A stretch of DNA of 64,000 nucleotides, taken from positions 404,954 to 468,953 of the forward strand of contig VYZB01000520.1 of the NCBI GenBank assembly GCA_013397455.1, in the 5' to 3' direction. The notes under the pieces are model-generated. The model worked only from the letters and a program-made list of their open reading frames with translations. It did no database searches and had not been told where the DNA came from. Both the position numbers and the translations under genes were made by a program. Source of the stretch: Crotophaga sulcirostris. Its lineage: Eukaryota; Chordata; Aves; Cuculiformes; Crotophagidae. Each line of letters opens with the position of its first letter. Within the stretch, counting starts at the first letter, position 1. This document shows positions 33,911 to 49,500 of the stretch, piece after piece.

Positions 33911-36900
33911 TACATTCATGGCTTTGAGAAAAGGTCATGTCATCAATATTTTTATTCTTAATGAAATGACACTCGAAAAGCAGAAAAAAACTTTAAAAAT
34001 ACTAAGCAGCATTGAATTATGTGAATTTCCCTAAATTACTCAGGACAGACCACTTATTTGTCATCCCTAATAATGTGGCAGCAGAAAAGCAGACAAAGGT
34101 TTAAATCAGGAAGGTAGAAGCCTCTTTCCTACTAGGTATTTTTGTAAACTATCTAACACAGTTCTATACCAAACGACTATGCACTATATTGCTTGCCTGC
34201 TAAATGAGAAAGTGAGTTACTTCTAAAAATATTACAAAATATAAACTCTTTCATATGTCATAAGATAACTATTATCATTAAAAATAATGGCAATTATTAC
34301 ATTTAGGATTCTGACTCTCACAGTCCACTTGGGTGGCAAGATAACACAGTACTATCTGAAAGGTAAAAGGACTTTACTAAGGATTTACTAATACGGTACA
34401 ACGGGTAGAGACACTTGTGTGAGTATGGTGAGGAAGAAGGCAGAGTGACACAGATACATCTTTTAGCACACTGTCCAGCTCTGAGTAAGCAATCAAGAAA
34501 AATTCCAAAGTAGTAGTTTACAAAATACTTATGTTTCTATACGTATTATTCAGAATTAGTTTGTGACTTTTCAACATTCCCCAAAGTCTTCAATGTTATG
34601 TTGAATTCAGAAATTTAGAAACAAGCAAGTAAACAATCTTAATAATAAGGCCATACTAAATAACCTGCTATAAAAATTTTTATTGAAGATGTGAAAAGCT
34701 TAAAGAGTACAGACCAGACTGGAGTGTGCATTTCAACTGCAGAGTAATTAAGGTTTTGTAGGTTTAACTTTGTAGAACCATGTATGTTCCAGGATGTTGT
34801 TTGAAAATCAAATTTCTGAAGCTCTTGCTTGCTGTCATTAGGAAGTGATACTGTGTCAGTGATCTTTATTGAGTGCTGCTCATCAGCTTTGTGCCAAATA
34901 GTATCTCTTCCTGGAATGTTTTAAATGTAACAGATTTGGAACCATCAGTTACAAATGGGGGAATTCACGCTCAATAATTAAGTCTAATGTTGAAATAGTG
35001 GTGGTCTGGTATTTGGTAACTTATGTTTTAAAGGAACATTCTCAGTGGGATTTGGGGAGTATTTATTTCCTAGGAATAGGAGTGTGGGAGAAAGGTAGAA
35101 GAAAAATGAAAAAACCTCTGGAAAGACTGCTCGTGAGGAGCAGATGGTGGTTTTGATCAGCCTGTAGCACTTAGATGTGGCCTGTCTTGAAAATTCATAT
35201 GGTACCTTTCCTGAGGGACCACCAGATGCCCCTGTACCAAGTGAGGGATCTAACAACACAAACTGGGTCTGAAGATGCAACTCTGTGTGTTACTCGTGTT
35301 CTGAAGTCCACAAGATAGTTTTGAGCATGAATCTCCACTGCTTCAGTAGGATCAAAGGATGGCACTCTGGAAGGATGCCTCTCGGACAGTATTTCTAGTT
35401 ATGGATGGCAGGTTGGACACGCTATCGTCCTGCTCGCTGCAGTTCTAAGGTTCCCTGCAATTTTCATTCTGTCATGATAACTTTGGGTCAAACAAGTTGG
35501 GTTCTCTTTAAGGTGAATTTCAGTGATCTTTCCTCTCCATATTTATCACTTTTCCCAGAGAAGAAGGACTAGAACAAAAGCATTAATGTCTGTGCATGGA
35601 TCTCACTTTGATCCAAAGTAAGAATGCAGCTAAGCAAGAACTTTGGTCTAAGCACCTGGGCCAGACATAATCTAGATCTTGGAGAACCTGATAAACCTCA
35701 TATTCTCGTCTCTTCAGCTGCAAACTTCTTTACTGGTCATAGCCTGTCAGAACTGTCATAGCATTTATTATGTCACATCATAACAGTGTCATCACTCTCC
35801 TTTTTCCCCTTTCTTCTTCCACCCTCAGCTCCTCACTGCCACTTAATATGGCTTGAGGTTTTCTGATGTTTGAGACACTGACATGCAAAAAAAGAAATAA
35901 CTTTCAGAAGAAAGGAAATTAAAAGATATTGAATTAGCAGCTGTTATCTGATCACTATTACAGATTTTCTTTTGAATTTGGGGGAAATATTTCTTATAAA
36001 TTTGTCCAGACACGTACATTTTAAAAGATATTTAGACTATAAGTAATAGAATTTGAATGTTCCCTAATTTCTATAACAACATCTTCAAAAACTGTATATA
36101 TTAAGTACAGGAGAACTGGATCCACATGTAGCTGAATGTCTCCTTACAGAGACATCCTTATTCAGCCATGTGTCTTTCTAATGTATTTCTTGCCTCTTCA
36201 ATTACAATACTGCAGCTGTGAAACATTCATTAGTATACTAAAGCTTTGCTGATGTGTTACTTTCAAAATATAAGATTTTGCAATGTATCTACAGTATTTC
36301 TTGTTGAACTGCAAAGCTCAGCAATATTCAGTGCAGAGTATGTGCAGAAACACTCACTTATGTTTTCTGTAGTTCTAAATACAGCTTTTCCTGATAAACT
36401 TTAGAGGGTTTTGAGGTTCACAGTCTTCACTGAGGAGTCACTGAGGAGTGTGGTTATTCTTCAAGTGTCACATGAGAGAATAAAGACATACAGGAGATTT
36501 TAGTCTGTGAGTAACTACACTATAGAGTTGATTTTAAAATAACGTGTTTTCTATTATGGAAGTTTGTGTGAGGATGAACTGGGAGAGAAGAGTACTCATG
36601 TACTTTTCCATTACAGAAACAAAATTAATGTTTGTTATGAATACTCCTCATTAAACAAAAAAAATCACAAAAACCTGACATAGCTCCCTTGTGCACTACT
36701 ACTTTACGCTACTGCTCTTCAGGATTAAAAGCACAACACATTTTGGGTTGATTTGAACCTAGCAAGGAGGCCAGATATACAATAATGCATCCTGTCTGAA
36801 AAAAACATAAAAATATATTTACCCTGGCCTTAAAGTATTTTTTTTGCTTGCAAGGATCTGCAAAGGATTTCTGATATGTTTTTTCCTTGGAGAAGAAGAG

Positions 36901-39900
36901 TATAACTTAAACTGAAATTTTTAAAAAAACAACCACAAACAACGTAAGTCACTGAAGGATGGCATTTTGTAATTCTGTTGCTCTTAATTCAAACAGAAGC
37001 TTCAGTATTGAGGTTTCTTTATCCAGGACTAATCCCATGTTTTTATGATCAGCCATCAGTTACACTGACCTTCATTACTTAATCTTTGTGTTTCCAGTTA
37101 CCCAATAAGTTTCTGAACAGGACTTTGGTTAGTTTAGAAAAGGGACTATGTGATGCCACCACACACTGTAGCAAGGGATGATTTCAAGGGACAGGTTTTA
37201 CAGGAACACTTCCAGGCATGAAACAAGAATCTATAAATGACAACAAATCTGAAGAATTAGAAGAGTTTCAATGGAATTGAGAGCTGGGAATTTGGAATAA
37301 GATCTGAAGCCTTTTGACTGAAGAACGATTATGACTTTTTATTACTGCTTGCACAAAATGTGCATGTTATTTAAGCCTGTAATGCTCCATGTTGAATTGG
37401 TCAATACATCTCAAAAGCAGTTTTATTAAAGAAAAGCAAAAAGGAAAATGGAAAAAAAAACAATTTCATTGCATATGTCTGACTATGTCTGGCTAACAAC
37501 TGTTGGTTATAAATTAGGAAACTCTTTTTCTTTTTAAAGAATAACACAGAGCTCATCTCTAACAATTTAATATTAGAGTATAAGGAATACATAAACCTGC
37601 TTGTGTTGTCATTAAGAAAAATATGTAACATTAATTAACCTTTCTTTCTCTGAGGCAGTCTTTATATCTGCAATTATATTACTTTCAGTATATATCTGTC
37701 CAAAGCTATCCAAAACATCGTGTAATACAGTATTATGTATTTCATTTGAAAGGTCTGGCATAATATATATATTTGCATGTAGTAAACAGATTCATAGATA
37801 TTTTAACTAAACCATAGGCAACTTACTGTAACGTTGCATGAAACTTAATCTGTACCTGAAACATTGGATTTTTCAGAGTAATATTTCTTTTTTTTTAATA
37901 TTGTATTACTTGGTGCCTTCAAAATCTATTTTTATGCCTGTATATCGCATGACAATGTATATTAACAGCAGAAATCAATTGGTGAAAAGGAATAGAGTTT
38001 GAAAGTGAAGATAATAAAACCACAGTGACCAAAACCACATATCTCCAGGCCTGTCACAGGTACCAATTTAATCAAGAGAGTGTGGCACAAATAGGACTTC
38101 CAGGTCACACTGAATAAATTAGCTTTCTGGCTTTATTAGTTGCTCCTGCAACCCTTTTTATGCAAGTTTCCAGTCTGACTCCAGATCCAAATCAACAGAA
38201 TGTAACTGATATATTTAATTCAAGTAGAAGTAAATCATTAAAACTAGCTTTCCAAATAGGACGAAAGGTTTTTGTTCGGAATATGACCTTACATGCACAC
38301 TTTTGTATTAACCTGGGTGTTTACAAGAAGGTGACACTTAGAGTTGGAAGGCTGATCAGTAATCGTTGTGATATCTGGTTCCTGTATGTTAACATACATA
38401 GCAGTGGGAGAGAGATGGTGAAGATGTTGTCAGTGTCACTGTGTTTGAAAAAATTCTAAACAATTTCAGAGGGGAAAAAGTGTGTTTGTGAAGAACAAAA
38501 TAACTCAGATAATGTTAACTTACAACTCCACAATGAGTTAAAGGATACAGTGATAACAAGACCATAATTTACTTTCAGGGTCAAAACCAGGCAAATTCTG
38601 TTCTTGTGTGCCCAAGGCAATAACATCCTGATGATGAGACTGTGTTAACGAGCATGTGACAGGGACTTCACAGCTGTTTATTATATTTTTCTCTAAGTTC
38701 TTGAACATTTCAGTGTGCAGTGTACCAAGAATGTCATTACTTCCTCATTGATTTAGCCATGAGGTTGTAGTCCTTAATAGAAAAGGTAATTTCTTTCACA
38801 ATGAGGTGCTTTTTTTAGTCTATGTTTTCCTACAACAGAAAAGTCAACCTTTCCTAGTAGGTGGTTAGTCCAATAATTCCATCTGAAATCAATAACAATT
38901 AAATGATCAGTACTTGCCACTTCAAAGTTTAGGCTCGTTGTGAATACCTCAGTTTTAGTGCTTACATTTAACCGCACATCACTTTACTGTTAAAGCACTT
39001 TCCATTACAGCAGCAAGTACTGTTGTTAATTTCAGTTCCACGGGTTCCCCTTTCTAATCTCACCTTCTTAAAGGAAAGCTGAATGTGCAATCAGTGTACC
39101 ATGTTTGAGAGCTGGTATTTTCTTTATAAACATGCTGCCGTACTTTGCTAATACTGAAGACAAGACTTTTTGTACTGAGAAAGAAAAACCATGACATTTC
39201 TGATTATCCTGAGTTCTTACGGAAGCTTTCCATGGCAAAAGAATGATCTTTGAGAAGACTGTCTTTTACACAAATAAATATTCCATTTATAATGAGGAGA
39301 TTTAGTGTGCAAAACCAAAAACTGGTCTAAAACTCCAAGTCCCTATGCTGGTGTTGTAAACAATCATTCAGTTCCTCCAGTTCCAAGCCATTCAATGCCT
39401 TGAACATGAGAATGACCCTCCCTGTCTCAAAAAGGAACAGCCTATCCCAGTTACCTCTTTGATTTTCACTGCTTCTGCATAACTTATATCACATCACTTT
39501 AATTTCAAAGGTTATCAGATTAGGCTGGATATGTTCATTAAATGCCAAACAAGATTCACAGATAGACAGGATGAAATGTCACATGAGAAATTTGGCTGAG
39601 AAGTGATACACTACCCAATTACAGTAATATCACATATTCTTCTGTAGTGCCTTGTTTTACAAAGACCACAGTGCAGTCTGATTCCACTGTGTTTCTGGCT
39701 AGTTTCTCTAGCAAGTGTGAGACTGATGGGATGGAGGGAGGCTGTTCACCCTTCTTTTTCTATTAATGCCTGAAGAAGATATCCCATTTCCCAAGAGAAA
39801 GGTTAAAGCAGACCAGAGCTACAATGTGTTACAGATGGGTAAGTTCCAGACCACAGAAAAGAAAAAAAAAAAAGGAGAAATATCCCAGTTTAAATGGATT

Positions 39901-40484
39901 GCCCAAACTGCTACAATCAAAATCTAGGCATGGAAGGATTCTCAGGAAGTCCATTTTCCTATTCTGTGTCTGGATTGGTATTTTTGGTTATTCTTGGCAT
40001 CTGTCTTGTGCACATCTTTAACTTCCAGTACAGGAATTCCCTAATGACCCTAGGAAATGCATTTAGCAATAAATAAGGCTAAACATAGAATTCCAGAATC
40101 TGTTCTTATACATTAAAATGATTACTTCTTTTCATATTCTATGCAGTCTTAAATAACACTTGAGCATATTAATTTTTAATATTTGGAGTTTTTAATGTCT
40201 CCTTCTTTCTCTTTCTTTTTTTAAACTAAAGACACTAGATTTTTCAGTATTTCTCAGTGCATCATGTTTTCTGAACTTTGGATCATTTTTGTGTTCCTCC
40301 TTATGTTATTTTCTTGTAGTACCCCAAAAGTGAATGCTATCCCAGTGGATGACAGACTGCTGACTGCTACGAATGAATAATACATATGAACTTGGAGAAA
40401 AAAAAGTCTTCATATGTGAAATTTAAATAAACTGCATTGAATGAAGTTAGAAGTTCTAAAAAAATCTTTCTTAACACCTCAAAC
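33911..40484. other. Unique AT-rich sequence, no gene or repeat recognised
   Basis: About 6.5 kb. The longest frames are 98 codons on the minus strand at 34984-35280 and 99 codons on the plus strand at 38160-38459. Neither shows known motifs, and both are within chance expectation. Homopolymers occur near 36840, 37530 and 39860. A C/T-rich patch lies at 35790-35840. Confidence 0.4.
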
Positions 40485-40535
40485 CTATTGCCTAGAATTT
40501 ACTATTGCCTAGAATTTTCTATTGCCTAGAATTTA
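40485..40535. repeat. Near-perfect tandem array, three 17-bp units
   Basis: CTATTGCCTAGAATTTA occupies 40485-40501 and 40519-40535, with CTATTGCCTAGAATTTT at 40502-40518: one mismatch in three units. The near-identity means it is recent or maintained, in contrast to the 21-bp array at 22.5 kb. The copy number may vary between individuals. Confidence 0.95.
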
Positions 40536-43500
40536 CCTTCTCATGTGCAAATACCTCCATGATCAGAGCTATCAGTGCAATATGAGTCATTTACAACAGA
40601 AAATATCAGTTTGTTACAGCAGCTAGTCTTTTGCAATGCTGTCCTTAAGGAATAATTGTCAAAGAGCTTCATTTATGCTACAGGTTTCAACTCAACCAGC
40701 TGCATGGAATGATATATTAAAAATAAGTTTAACTCTGACAAGTACCACAATAACACAGGAAAATCAATTCTCAGTGGTCTAAAATGGTTTCCAACGAGAC
40801 ACCTATGGATTATCACTCAGAAATATTAGGTAGGCCCAACTACCAAGATTCACCAAAAGTGGTGTAGTGGTATTTAAGATTTTGCAGGCTCAGACACATT
40901 GTTGCTTCTTGTACTTTTCCCACCATGATAGCTCCAAGATTACCTTGACTGAGTTTATCAGGGAAACTTTTACACTTAAGCTAAACCAGAAGGGCGGAAA
41001 TAAAACACAGCCTGTGCGATAGTGTATTTCAGCTAAGCCTGATGAAACCCTTTGCTAGGTTGTCCCAGCCTGACCTCCTTTCTTATCAAGGTGTTTTTTG
41101 TGACTCATAAAGAGCTTTTGCATTTAGGGCATTTCAAAGCCATGACTCAGCAGGAGTCTGGTTAATTGCTTCTGAAACAGCTCTGTGAGGCACATGGACA
41201 CAACTGGAGAAATCATATAGTCCTTCAGAAGAGCCAACAAATGAGGCTACCATTTAACCTGCCATCTTTCCCCCAAAAACTTCGTAACCTTTCCCAGTTG
41301 TTCATATCCTTAGTATCAGCTGATCTGTTTTGCTCAGCATTGTGTGCGCACACTTGTGTTTCCAAGGAGTTTCTTTTTCTTCACATTACTGTTCTAAGAG
41401 CTTCCATATAGCAGCTACAAGCAAAGCTTCACATACAGTAGAAAGGTCACTCCAAGACCCTACTAAATATAGGCTCAAATATTTTTAATGGATGTGTAAT
41501 AATTCCAAATGGAATTTGTGTTATTGTGAAAATATATGCATGGGGAGAAATGAAGCACAAGGTGGGAAATCTCACAGGTAGCTAATGTGTAGGTGTTATC
41601 ATATCATATAATACATGATGTCCAAATGTATGGTTTCATCATTTTCTATCAATCTAAACTATCACACCATTTCTACAGGGGGGAAAAAAAGTGGTATTTT
41701 TCATGTTACAGTTCATAGCCGTACCACCATCCCTCCAAACTTGGAGGAGACATGAGAGCTTCCTGGAAATGTTTCAATTCTGAAAGGAGACGAACTTGCA
41801 AGACTGGGACGTAGGTATATTCCAATATAGTGGTACTAGGAATCTGGAGATTAGTTGTCTGAGACTTGCTGATAATATGACTTCAGTGTGTTTGTGTAAG
41901 TCCATTTGCAACAGTCGTTTTGCTAGTAAAATCCTGTGTTTCCAAACACTTTTTGTACAAATATATTCATAATATGTGTGTGTGTTTCCCAGACACTACT
42001 CATTTTTCATCCAGCATGAACAGTCATCCTTCCCTACAACCTCTACTTCTTTCTGAAAAAACAGGTGGGCAGAGTAGCACTCGTTCCTGATGCTGCTGCT
42101 GGCTATTCTTTCTCCCTCTCACTGATAGAAACCTTTCCAAGCTGCAGTCTTCCCATTAAAATTGATATTTTGGCTCAAGGGATAGCCCCATTCATGATGC
42201 AAGGCAGACCTCAGGTGTGCAGAGACCCTACTTCAGACCTGCCTGTTGAGTGCTGACAGTTCCTGTGATGGCTTCAGACTGGAGGAAGTTTCTGAGCTGC
42301 CTAGGTATAGGTTTAATACTGGAAAGCAGGAGAATAATTAAGCATTTGAGCACCAAGGTGGATATCTACCTATTGCAATTATGAGAGTCTATTATTCCTA
42401 TTTTTCTAAAAGTCCTACTGAGACAAGTACATTGTTCTCAGTGGGAGCAGATTACACTGTGAATTAATTACTTAGTAATTAGTACACTGTCCCCATGGTT
42501 TCTTGCCCCACACTTTCTCCTGCTGAATTGTTTAGCATAAAGCACTACATATCTTATAACACATTTGATGGGTATTGTTTGCATCAGGAACTGTTGCAAT
42601 TACCTGTCTTTTCTTGCTTTCTAGCCAAAGGGCTTATATGACCCTGTATTAATTTTACATTCAAATATTCTACGATCTTTATTGCATTTACTTTCTTATA
42701 TGGAGAAACAGGAATGTATATACTTTCAAAAATGGATGAATCAAACAGAGATAGCATAGGAGCTAACTTCACAGAGAGAGGGGGAAAACAAGGAAAGTCT
42801 GCAATACCTGCATTTCAGCTGACTCCCATGGGGACTCTATAGTGCTGACTTGAGCAGCTGACATTCCTCTACAACTTAGAGATAAAATGCATTGAAAAGG
42901 AATTTATCGCAGCTGGCATCTTGTGCTGGTGAATGTCTAAGTTAACCCACTGTTTCTATCAAGGAGAGGTACAGATGTCTAAAACCACCCTTCCCAGGTG
43001 ATTTGGTTCTCATTCAGAGTTACCAAAGGCATTTCCTCCAGGAAGAACTCTGTCCTTGTGCACCCTGGTTGGTTTTGTCTATACCAGATAAAGGTTAATG
43101 TCTGTCTTAGAGCATTGTTGGAGGAAGGAATGTCCTTTCCTCACACTTTATCTACAAGATCAAGGTTGAAGTATCCAGGCTATGTAGGGAAGACTGATTT
43201 TCAGTGCCACCCTGGGCAGTTTGCTATTCTGATAAGGACAGAGTGGGCTCATTATTTCCCTGTGCAGAACTGAATCAAGTTTAAAAACATGAACGCCTCT
43301 GAAGAAAGTTTTCCAAATCTATAAAGGTATAATATACTTAACTATGTATCTTATAGATAACAGGGAATTACTTTATATAAAGCGTGGAAGGCTGTTATTA
43401 AATGCAATGTTATTTACACTCATTGCTTTTAATAATGCCTCATGTATGTCCCACTCATGGCTGATGACTCCGAACTTGTTAGTTTCTTAGGGAGCAGGCA

Positions 43501-46500
43501 CAGAAGTAAAAAACCCTCTAGTCTTAGAGGAATAGATGTCATTAATATAGCTCTGTGAATCCTAAGTTGCCTTTTTGATTTGAAAACAACACAGCTGTGT
43601 GTTCCCTTTCTTCGTAGCACAGGTTTTAGTGTCTTTAAGCTTTCCACTGCCAAACCTTCCTTAGTCTCTCTTTTAAGTTTATCTTGCCTCGAGCCACAGG
43701 ACTCCTGAAGTTGAGGTTTAAAAATTTGACAATTAAATAGATAATCTTTCCATTCAGACTTTGAATTACTGGTTTTAAGATTATGTTAATAAAATAAGGA
43801 AGTCTTGAGGTGACTTATTTCTGGTAAGATCCAATGGCAAAAGTTGAAAGATGTAGGGAGCATTTCAATTTCCTGGCAGAAAGCACCATACATGTTTTTC
43901 ACTGCTCTAACAATTTTAATAACCCCTCCTTTAACAGTTTTAAAACTTATTAAACAAATTTTTTTACAGAAATTGGTCACCAAGGTAATGTAGATCAATC
44001 TTCCCTTACCTTGTACATATACGTGTGTATATACATGTACCTGTACATCTATATTATATCAAACACAAAGGAAAGGTTTCATTCAAAACATATGACCTTG
44101 AAATCATGAGCAAGATTTGGTCTGTAGTGCTTCAGAGGTATGTACATTTTTCTCATTGCAGCTGTGGGAAATTTGTAACTGTCCTGTTGCAGATTCCAGT
44201 CCTTAAATAGGTAAAATCTGAAATTTTCTTCAAATCTTGAAGAAGAGAATGCTTATAATTATGCCACACCACTGAGTTGTCTGTGTTTATCCACAGAGAA
44301 ACTCTTACTTTCTTGTCTAGAAAACACTTTCCATTCTTGCATTGTCTCTGTAATGATGTTAAGTTTGAGAAAGATGGAACATGCAGTACTAAGAAAAAAA
44401 AAAAAAGCCATGCTTACTGAAAGCACAGCAGCTTTCAGAAAGGCAAAAAAAGGATGCTGTTCTCTTCCTTCCTGACTTTCTTTCCTGTTGAGGGCAGCTC
44501 GAGGTCGTCCTAGGTCTCTGAAAAGATTTTTCATCCTTATTTGTCACTATCTGTGAAGGTTCTCAGCAGTGCTTATTGCTGTAGAGAGTGTAATAACTCT
44601 CAGGTCATTCTCAGATTGGAATTTAATTATTACCTTGCAAATCTTTGCCAATTTCTGTTGATAATTCTTAGTGACATGCAAACTTGCATGTTTTTTATGG
44701 TGGTTTATGACTCCATTTAATCTAATTATTTCTAAAGCCATATGATCTAATTTAGGAACTCTAGATGAGTTTTATTTTTAAGTATCTATCATATTTTAAG
44801 CTTTGTCTCCCACACGCTGCTGGAACATAAAGCAGCCAATACAGTAATGCATTGCATTGCATCAACCAGGTGCAAGACTTCAGAGATCCCCAAACGTGAC
44901 ATTTTTTTGAACCATGTAAAATTGCATCATTGGGCTCCATTAGTTGTGGCTGTGTTCTGGGATTTCTCCAGGGTATTTGAAGTGTTTTAACTGTAACTAT
45001 CTGAAACACTTTGGTTCTTTTCTGTCTGAGCTGTTCCAGGTACTGACTGAGTACACGACTAACTTCCATTTCTGGTTTCTTTTTGTTATACTTTAGTATT
45101 ATTTTCTGTCCATACATGCATGCATATTTTATTTTTTGTGCCATTATCATTTCCTCACAACTGCTTTACAATTTATTTTAATGTTGGTTTTTTTTCATGG
45201 TATGAACTACATATGCATAGTCTATAGAGCTTAAGAAAATGTGTAACTGCTTGCACAGACCAGCCTAATAGTATACAAAAAATGAAATAAGCTAGTGGAA
45301 TAAGAAATATTAAGATGTAAAACATATTTGCCTTGGTGTTTATCAATTTTCATCAAGTCTTGATGTAGTATCATGCCAAATAAATCTGTTCATGTATATT
45401 TTCTTAACAAAATCCTATGAAATATCCTGTGCCAGTATCATTTGGGAAGATTTCTTTTGACTTGCTGAGGTTTTTGGTAAATAGCATATAAGAGAATGAG
45501 TTTTTTGCTTGATTTTTCGAATGTTTGTTTTGCAGTTAGGCATATTGGTAACAAAAAAGAGATCAACACGTTTCATTTCTGTGCTTTTAAACTTGCTATT
45601 TGTGTTCAGAGTAGCCTGTGTCTTCACTAGATTATTGATCTTCAGCAGTGTTACCTTATACTAAGCTTAGATGGAAGTTATCCCAGATGCCCTAGCTTAT
45701 CAGAGGTGGCTGTGCAGGGAGCAGATGGACATGCAGTGGGGAAATGGAGATGGAGAATGGACATATTTCCTTTCCATTTATGGATATTTATCACCAACGC
45801 CACAGAAGGCATGTGGGAGTGACCTGAGCTACAGTGGGAATGACTTTAGTCATCCGGAAAAAAAATGAAATGCAGAAAAGAAGACCATAAGAAATCATTG
45901 AATTGGCTTACCAGATCCGGCAAGTACTGCTCTGGTATAAGTGCTCATAGACCAAGGAGAAAAATGACGGCATTTTGCATATCCAAGATAAAGATAATTA
46001 GCTCTTTCTGTCATCTCTATGGTTTCAGAACATCTGTGTGTACTGATACCTTATATGATATTTTCCTCCAAAAAAAACAAAACAAGTAGAAATTATAGAA
46101 ACCCACTAAAACCCTGCTGTAGACTGAGATACACTATGATGGAAGAGATCAGGACAATATTATGGAATGAATGGACCAGTAGAAGGATGCAGGAGGCACA
46201 GAAAGCAAAGGGAGGTAAATGGTGGTCCCAGGAACAGGTGCCAGTAATATTAGAGCTTGGGAACAAGACAGCACAGAGCTTTCATCGAGAGCATATGTGA
46301 ACAGAGCCAGTGCATCCTTGAAATGCAGAGGATGAGCCACAGGCACAATGTAGCCTGTGTGCTTGGGATGAAAAATTAGCAAACAGAGGGATGCAAGCAA
46401 CCCCTGATGAATCCAATGAGTTCATCCTATGGAGGTGACAATGTCTTTTGACGTTTTATGAATAGTGGCATTTGCAGGTAAACAGATGGTACAACAGGGA

Positions 46501-49500
46501 ATAGATATACACAATTTCTTGATTGATTAGGGTACACTGCCTCAGTCATCCAACCTCTTCTGCATGACTGGAGAGGATCTCACATGCTCCTCCTGAAGTC
46601 CGTAAAGCTCTGTGCCAGCCCATATGTCCAGCCACAGGAAAGCCGCTTGCAGAATCAGAGCTTTTTCTGAAGTTTAAGTCTAAACTTCACTCTCACACTC
46701 AATAGTCTCAAGTAATGATGAGCCAGTGATCTGGAGAGTAACCTGGAAGGAATACTCAAAACCAGTTAGGTGCAAGTTAGTGTAGTATAATATGAACTGT
46801 ATTTAGTTTTCAAACTACAAGCTGTATTTCATATCCTTTAAAACAAACAAAAAAATATTCCTCCCTAATAATTTTTGAATTCTAATTTAATACTACTTCT
46901 ATTTTGCTTTTCTCTTCTCCTGCACCCATTTTCAAGTCTCATCTAGTAATATCTGACCTTGCTATTAATTATTTGCCCACAGTTGTGCTAATGGAGCTGT
47001 AGCATAATTCAGAGCCGTAGTACCGAACAGGGCCATTCATCTTCAGCCTCTTAAATTACGAAATCTCATCTACAAATAACGAAAATCTTCTATGCCCTAC
47101 AGATTCTAAATTCAGATTTTATTCTTGCAGCTGAGACTTAGTAAGTGCACAAAAAGAAACCTACCTTTTTTAATGGAATATTTTTTATGTCAATTATACT
47201 GAGAACAACTAAGAAAAAAAAGGTAGTTCAAAAAATAATACTTATTATATCAATCAATGATAGAATAGCTAGCTAACACCTAGCTAAAAATGTCCAAGGA
47301 AGTTCTCACTGTCTAGGGTATTACAAAGTCATTTCATCCTTTTTTTCATTTTCTTGTGCGTTTTGTTTCCTTTTATTTACCCATTTATATTTTTCTTCTT
47401 TGTTTGACTTTGCTAAGAGAGCTACATACAGTTTCAACAGGTTTTCTTTTGAGAAACAAGTAAGCCATGTACTTGTTATTTTTCCTCTTGCTGAAACAAA
47501 TGCAGAGTAATGTTTACTCCTAGTCATAGGTGGTACTTGAAAACAAAACATAGGCTAAGCAGTAAGTATGCTGGATGCACGACTGAAGTTCAGACATTGC
47601 AAAGTCCTTTACTGCCACCATCTGATGAAATCTTCAATTACATTTGCTCATATATTGCCTAGTATTGAAAACTTCATGGGTTAAACCCAGGTCTATTAAG
47701 GAATCAACGGGTGATCCATTAGTACAAATGTATCTGGAAATGAGATTCAAAAATTAAATTTGTGATAATGTAATTCCCAAGTTAGATCACTTTACAATGA
47801 ATACCTGGGCTTGTCAGAAAGCGAGTCACACAAATCCAGTAGTTGAATGGAGAATGTAGAAACTAACCAAGAAAAGACACTGGAGGGAAGATCACAATTT
47901 CTGTCTTAGATGCCACTCAGAACTTGCACTTCAGATCCTGTAGCAGAGTTTAGATTGAGAAAAGAATGAGGCACTCATTGGCGAAATCACACCAAGAATT
48001 TTATTGCAATGGTTGAAACTATTCATGTAATTTTTGTTAAAAATTTAGGGACCACCCTTAGTACCCCATTTTCAAGTCACATCTTTTAACATGGCCAGTG
48101 ATCTTTAAAAGACAGGGTTAAAACCAAAAATTATTGCCTAGCTATGCAACAAATTGATCTCTTTTTTAGATATATTGGATACCTAAGATTTTCCATGGTA
48201 GGAAACAGTTATCCTCTGAGCTAAGTTTTCAGGACTCAAGTATAAAAGCCAAGGAGAGGTCATTTATTCAACAACAGAGTTTGAGTTTTAAATTCCAAAT
48301 GGAAATAATTTTCTTTGCAACTTTAAAACATAAACTCAGTCTTACTCAGGTCAAACTGTATTTGTCTCTGCTCTGTTTTGAATCCTGTTTTTTAGGTTTT
48401 AATAGTGAAAAGTAAAGGAAGAGAAAAAATTCAAGCAGTGCTTTTTGTGAAAGAAAGGAACTGAGAAAAAGACAGGATGAAGCAGAGCAGCAGAACAGAT
48501 GTTTGGCATCTGGCCATGGTAGAATGAACTCTCTCCACAGTGAATTCTGTATTTTTGTTACGCTGAAAAATAATTAACTTGTAGAGCAGCAGGTTCAGAG
48601 AGCCCTGAGTCTGGTGATCGAGGCAATTAGCCCCTATCAGACCTATTGTTTCAAGCTCTTTGAAAAGTCAGCTGAGTATTATTAGTTAGCCCTTTATAGT
48701 TAGATGAAGCAGACAACTTCTTTTCAAAAATAGAGTTGACGTTCCGGAGCAGTTTTCTGTGACAGGGTGAATTCAGTAGCAAATTCCAGTCACAGCATGT
48801 ATGAGGTCTTAATTGTGATATTTGCGCAGTGGAGAGAAGAGGAAAAGTACTTTTCTGTTGTTGTTCCTGATTAGAGTCCTTTTATGTACTACTGACAGTC
48901 TTTTCCATTCATCAGTTATTTGGGATCTTCGTTTCTTACCACCTCTTTCCCTATTGGTCTGGAGGTGACAGGTTTGCTGAGGCACAAGCAATGTCCGGTG
49001 GCTGTACTAATGCTCCTTCGCATTCTCTGGTTCTCTAACAATGATATGTAAAATGTATGTGGGGTATCACCTGCAAGGAAGAACAGATAACAATTTCCAG
49101 CAGCTCAGCAGAATTTATAACTTTGATATTTTCTACCCACTTGTAATCCCCCGACTCCATCCTTCAAACCATGATAAAAGAAGCTGGTCTTTCTCTTTGT
49201 TCTGAAGTTTTACCTCTTTCAGAAGAGCAGAGGCTTCACAGCAAAGGACATTGCATTGGGAAGAACCTCAGCATCATAATTCAACTGCCATAAACCCCAA
49301 GGGGAAAGTAATTCATTCCTGGTGCCTTAGAACTGAAATCTTTCAGGTAGCTTTGCTGGTTATGTGGTTATTCTTGCTGAGGCAGAGCTACTGGCCTACA
49401 GAAAATAAAATGGATGGCAACATGAAGAACTGGAAAGCATTTCAACTGTTCTGTTTATTGACTGTCTGACAGCTGAATATCTTTCAATCATGCAGTTTTA

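Noticed and set aside
34984..35280. 98-codon minus-strand frame as a gene or processed pseudogene
   Set aside because: No family was recognised and there is no poly(A) tail or flanking duplication. The length is within chance expectation.
44761..45150. Longest open frame (129 codons, minus strand) as a gene
   Set aside because: It has no domain or motif that I recognise, no splice or promoter context, and a length expected by chance in 64 kb of AT-rich sequence.
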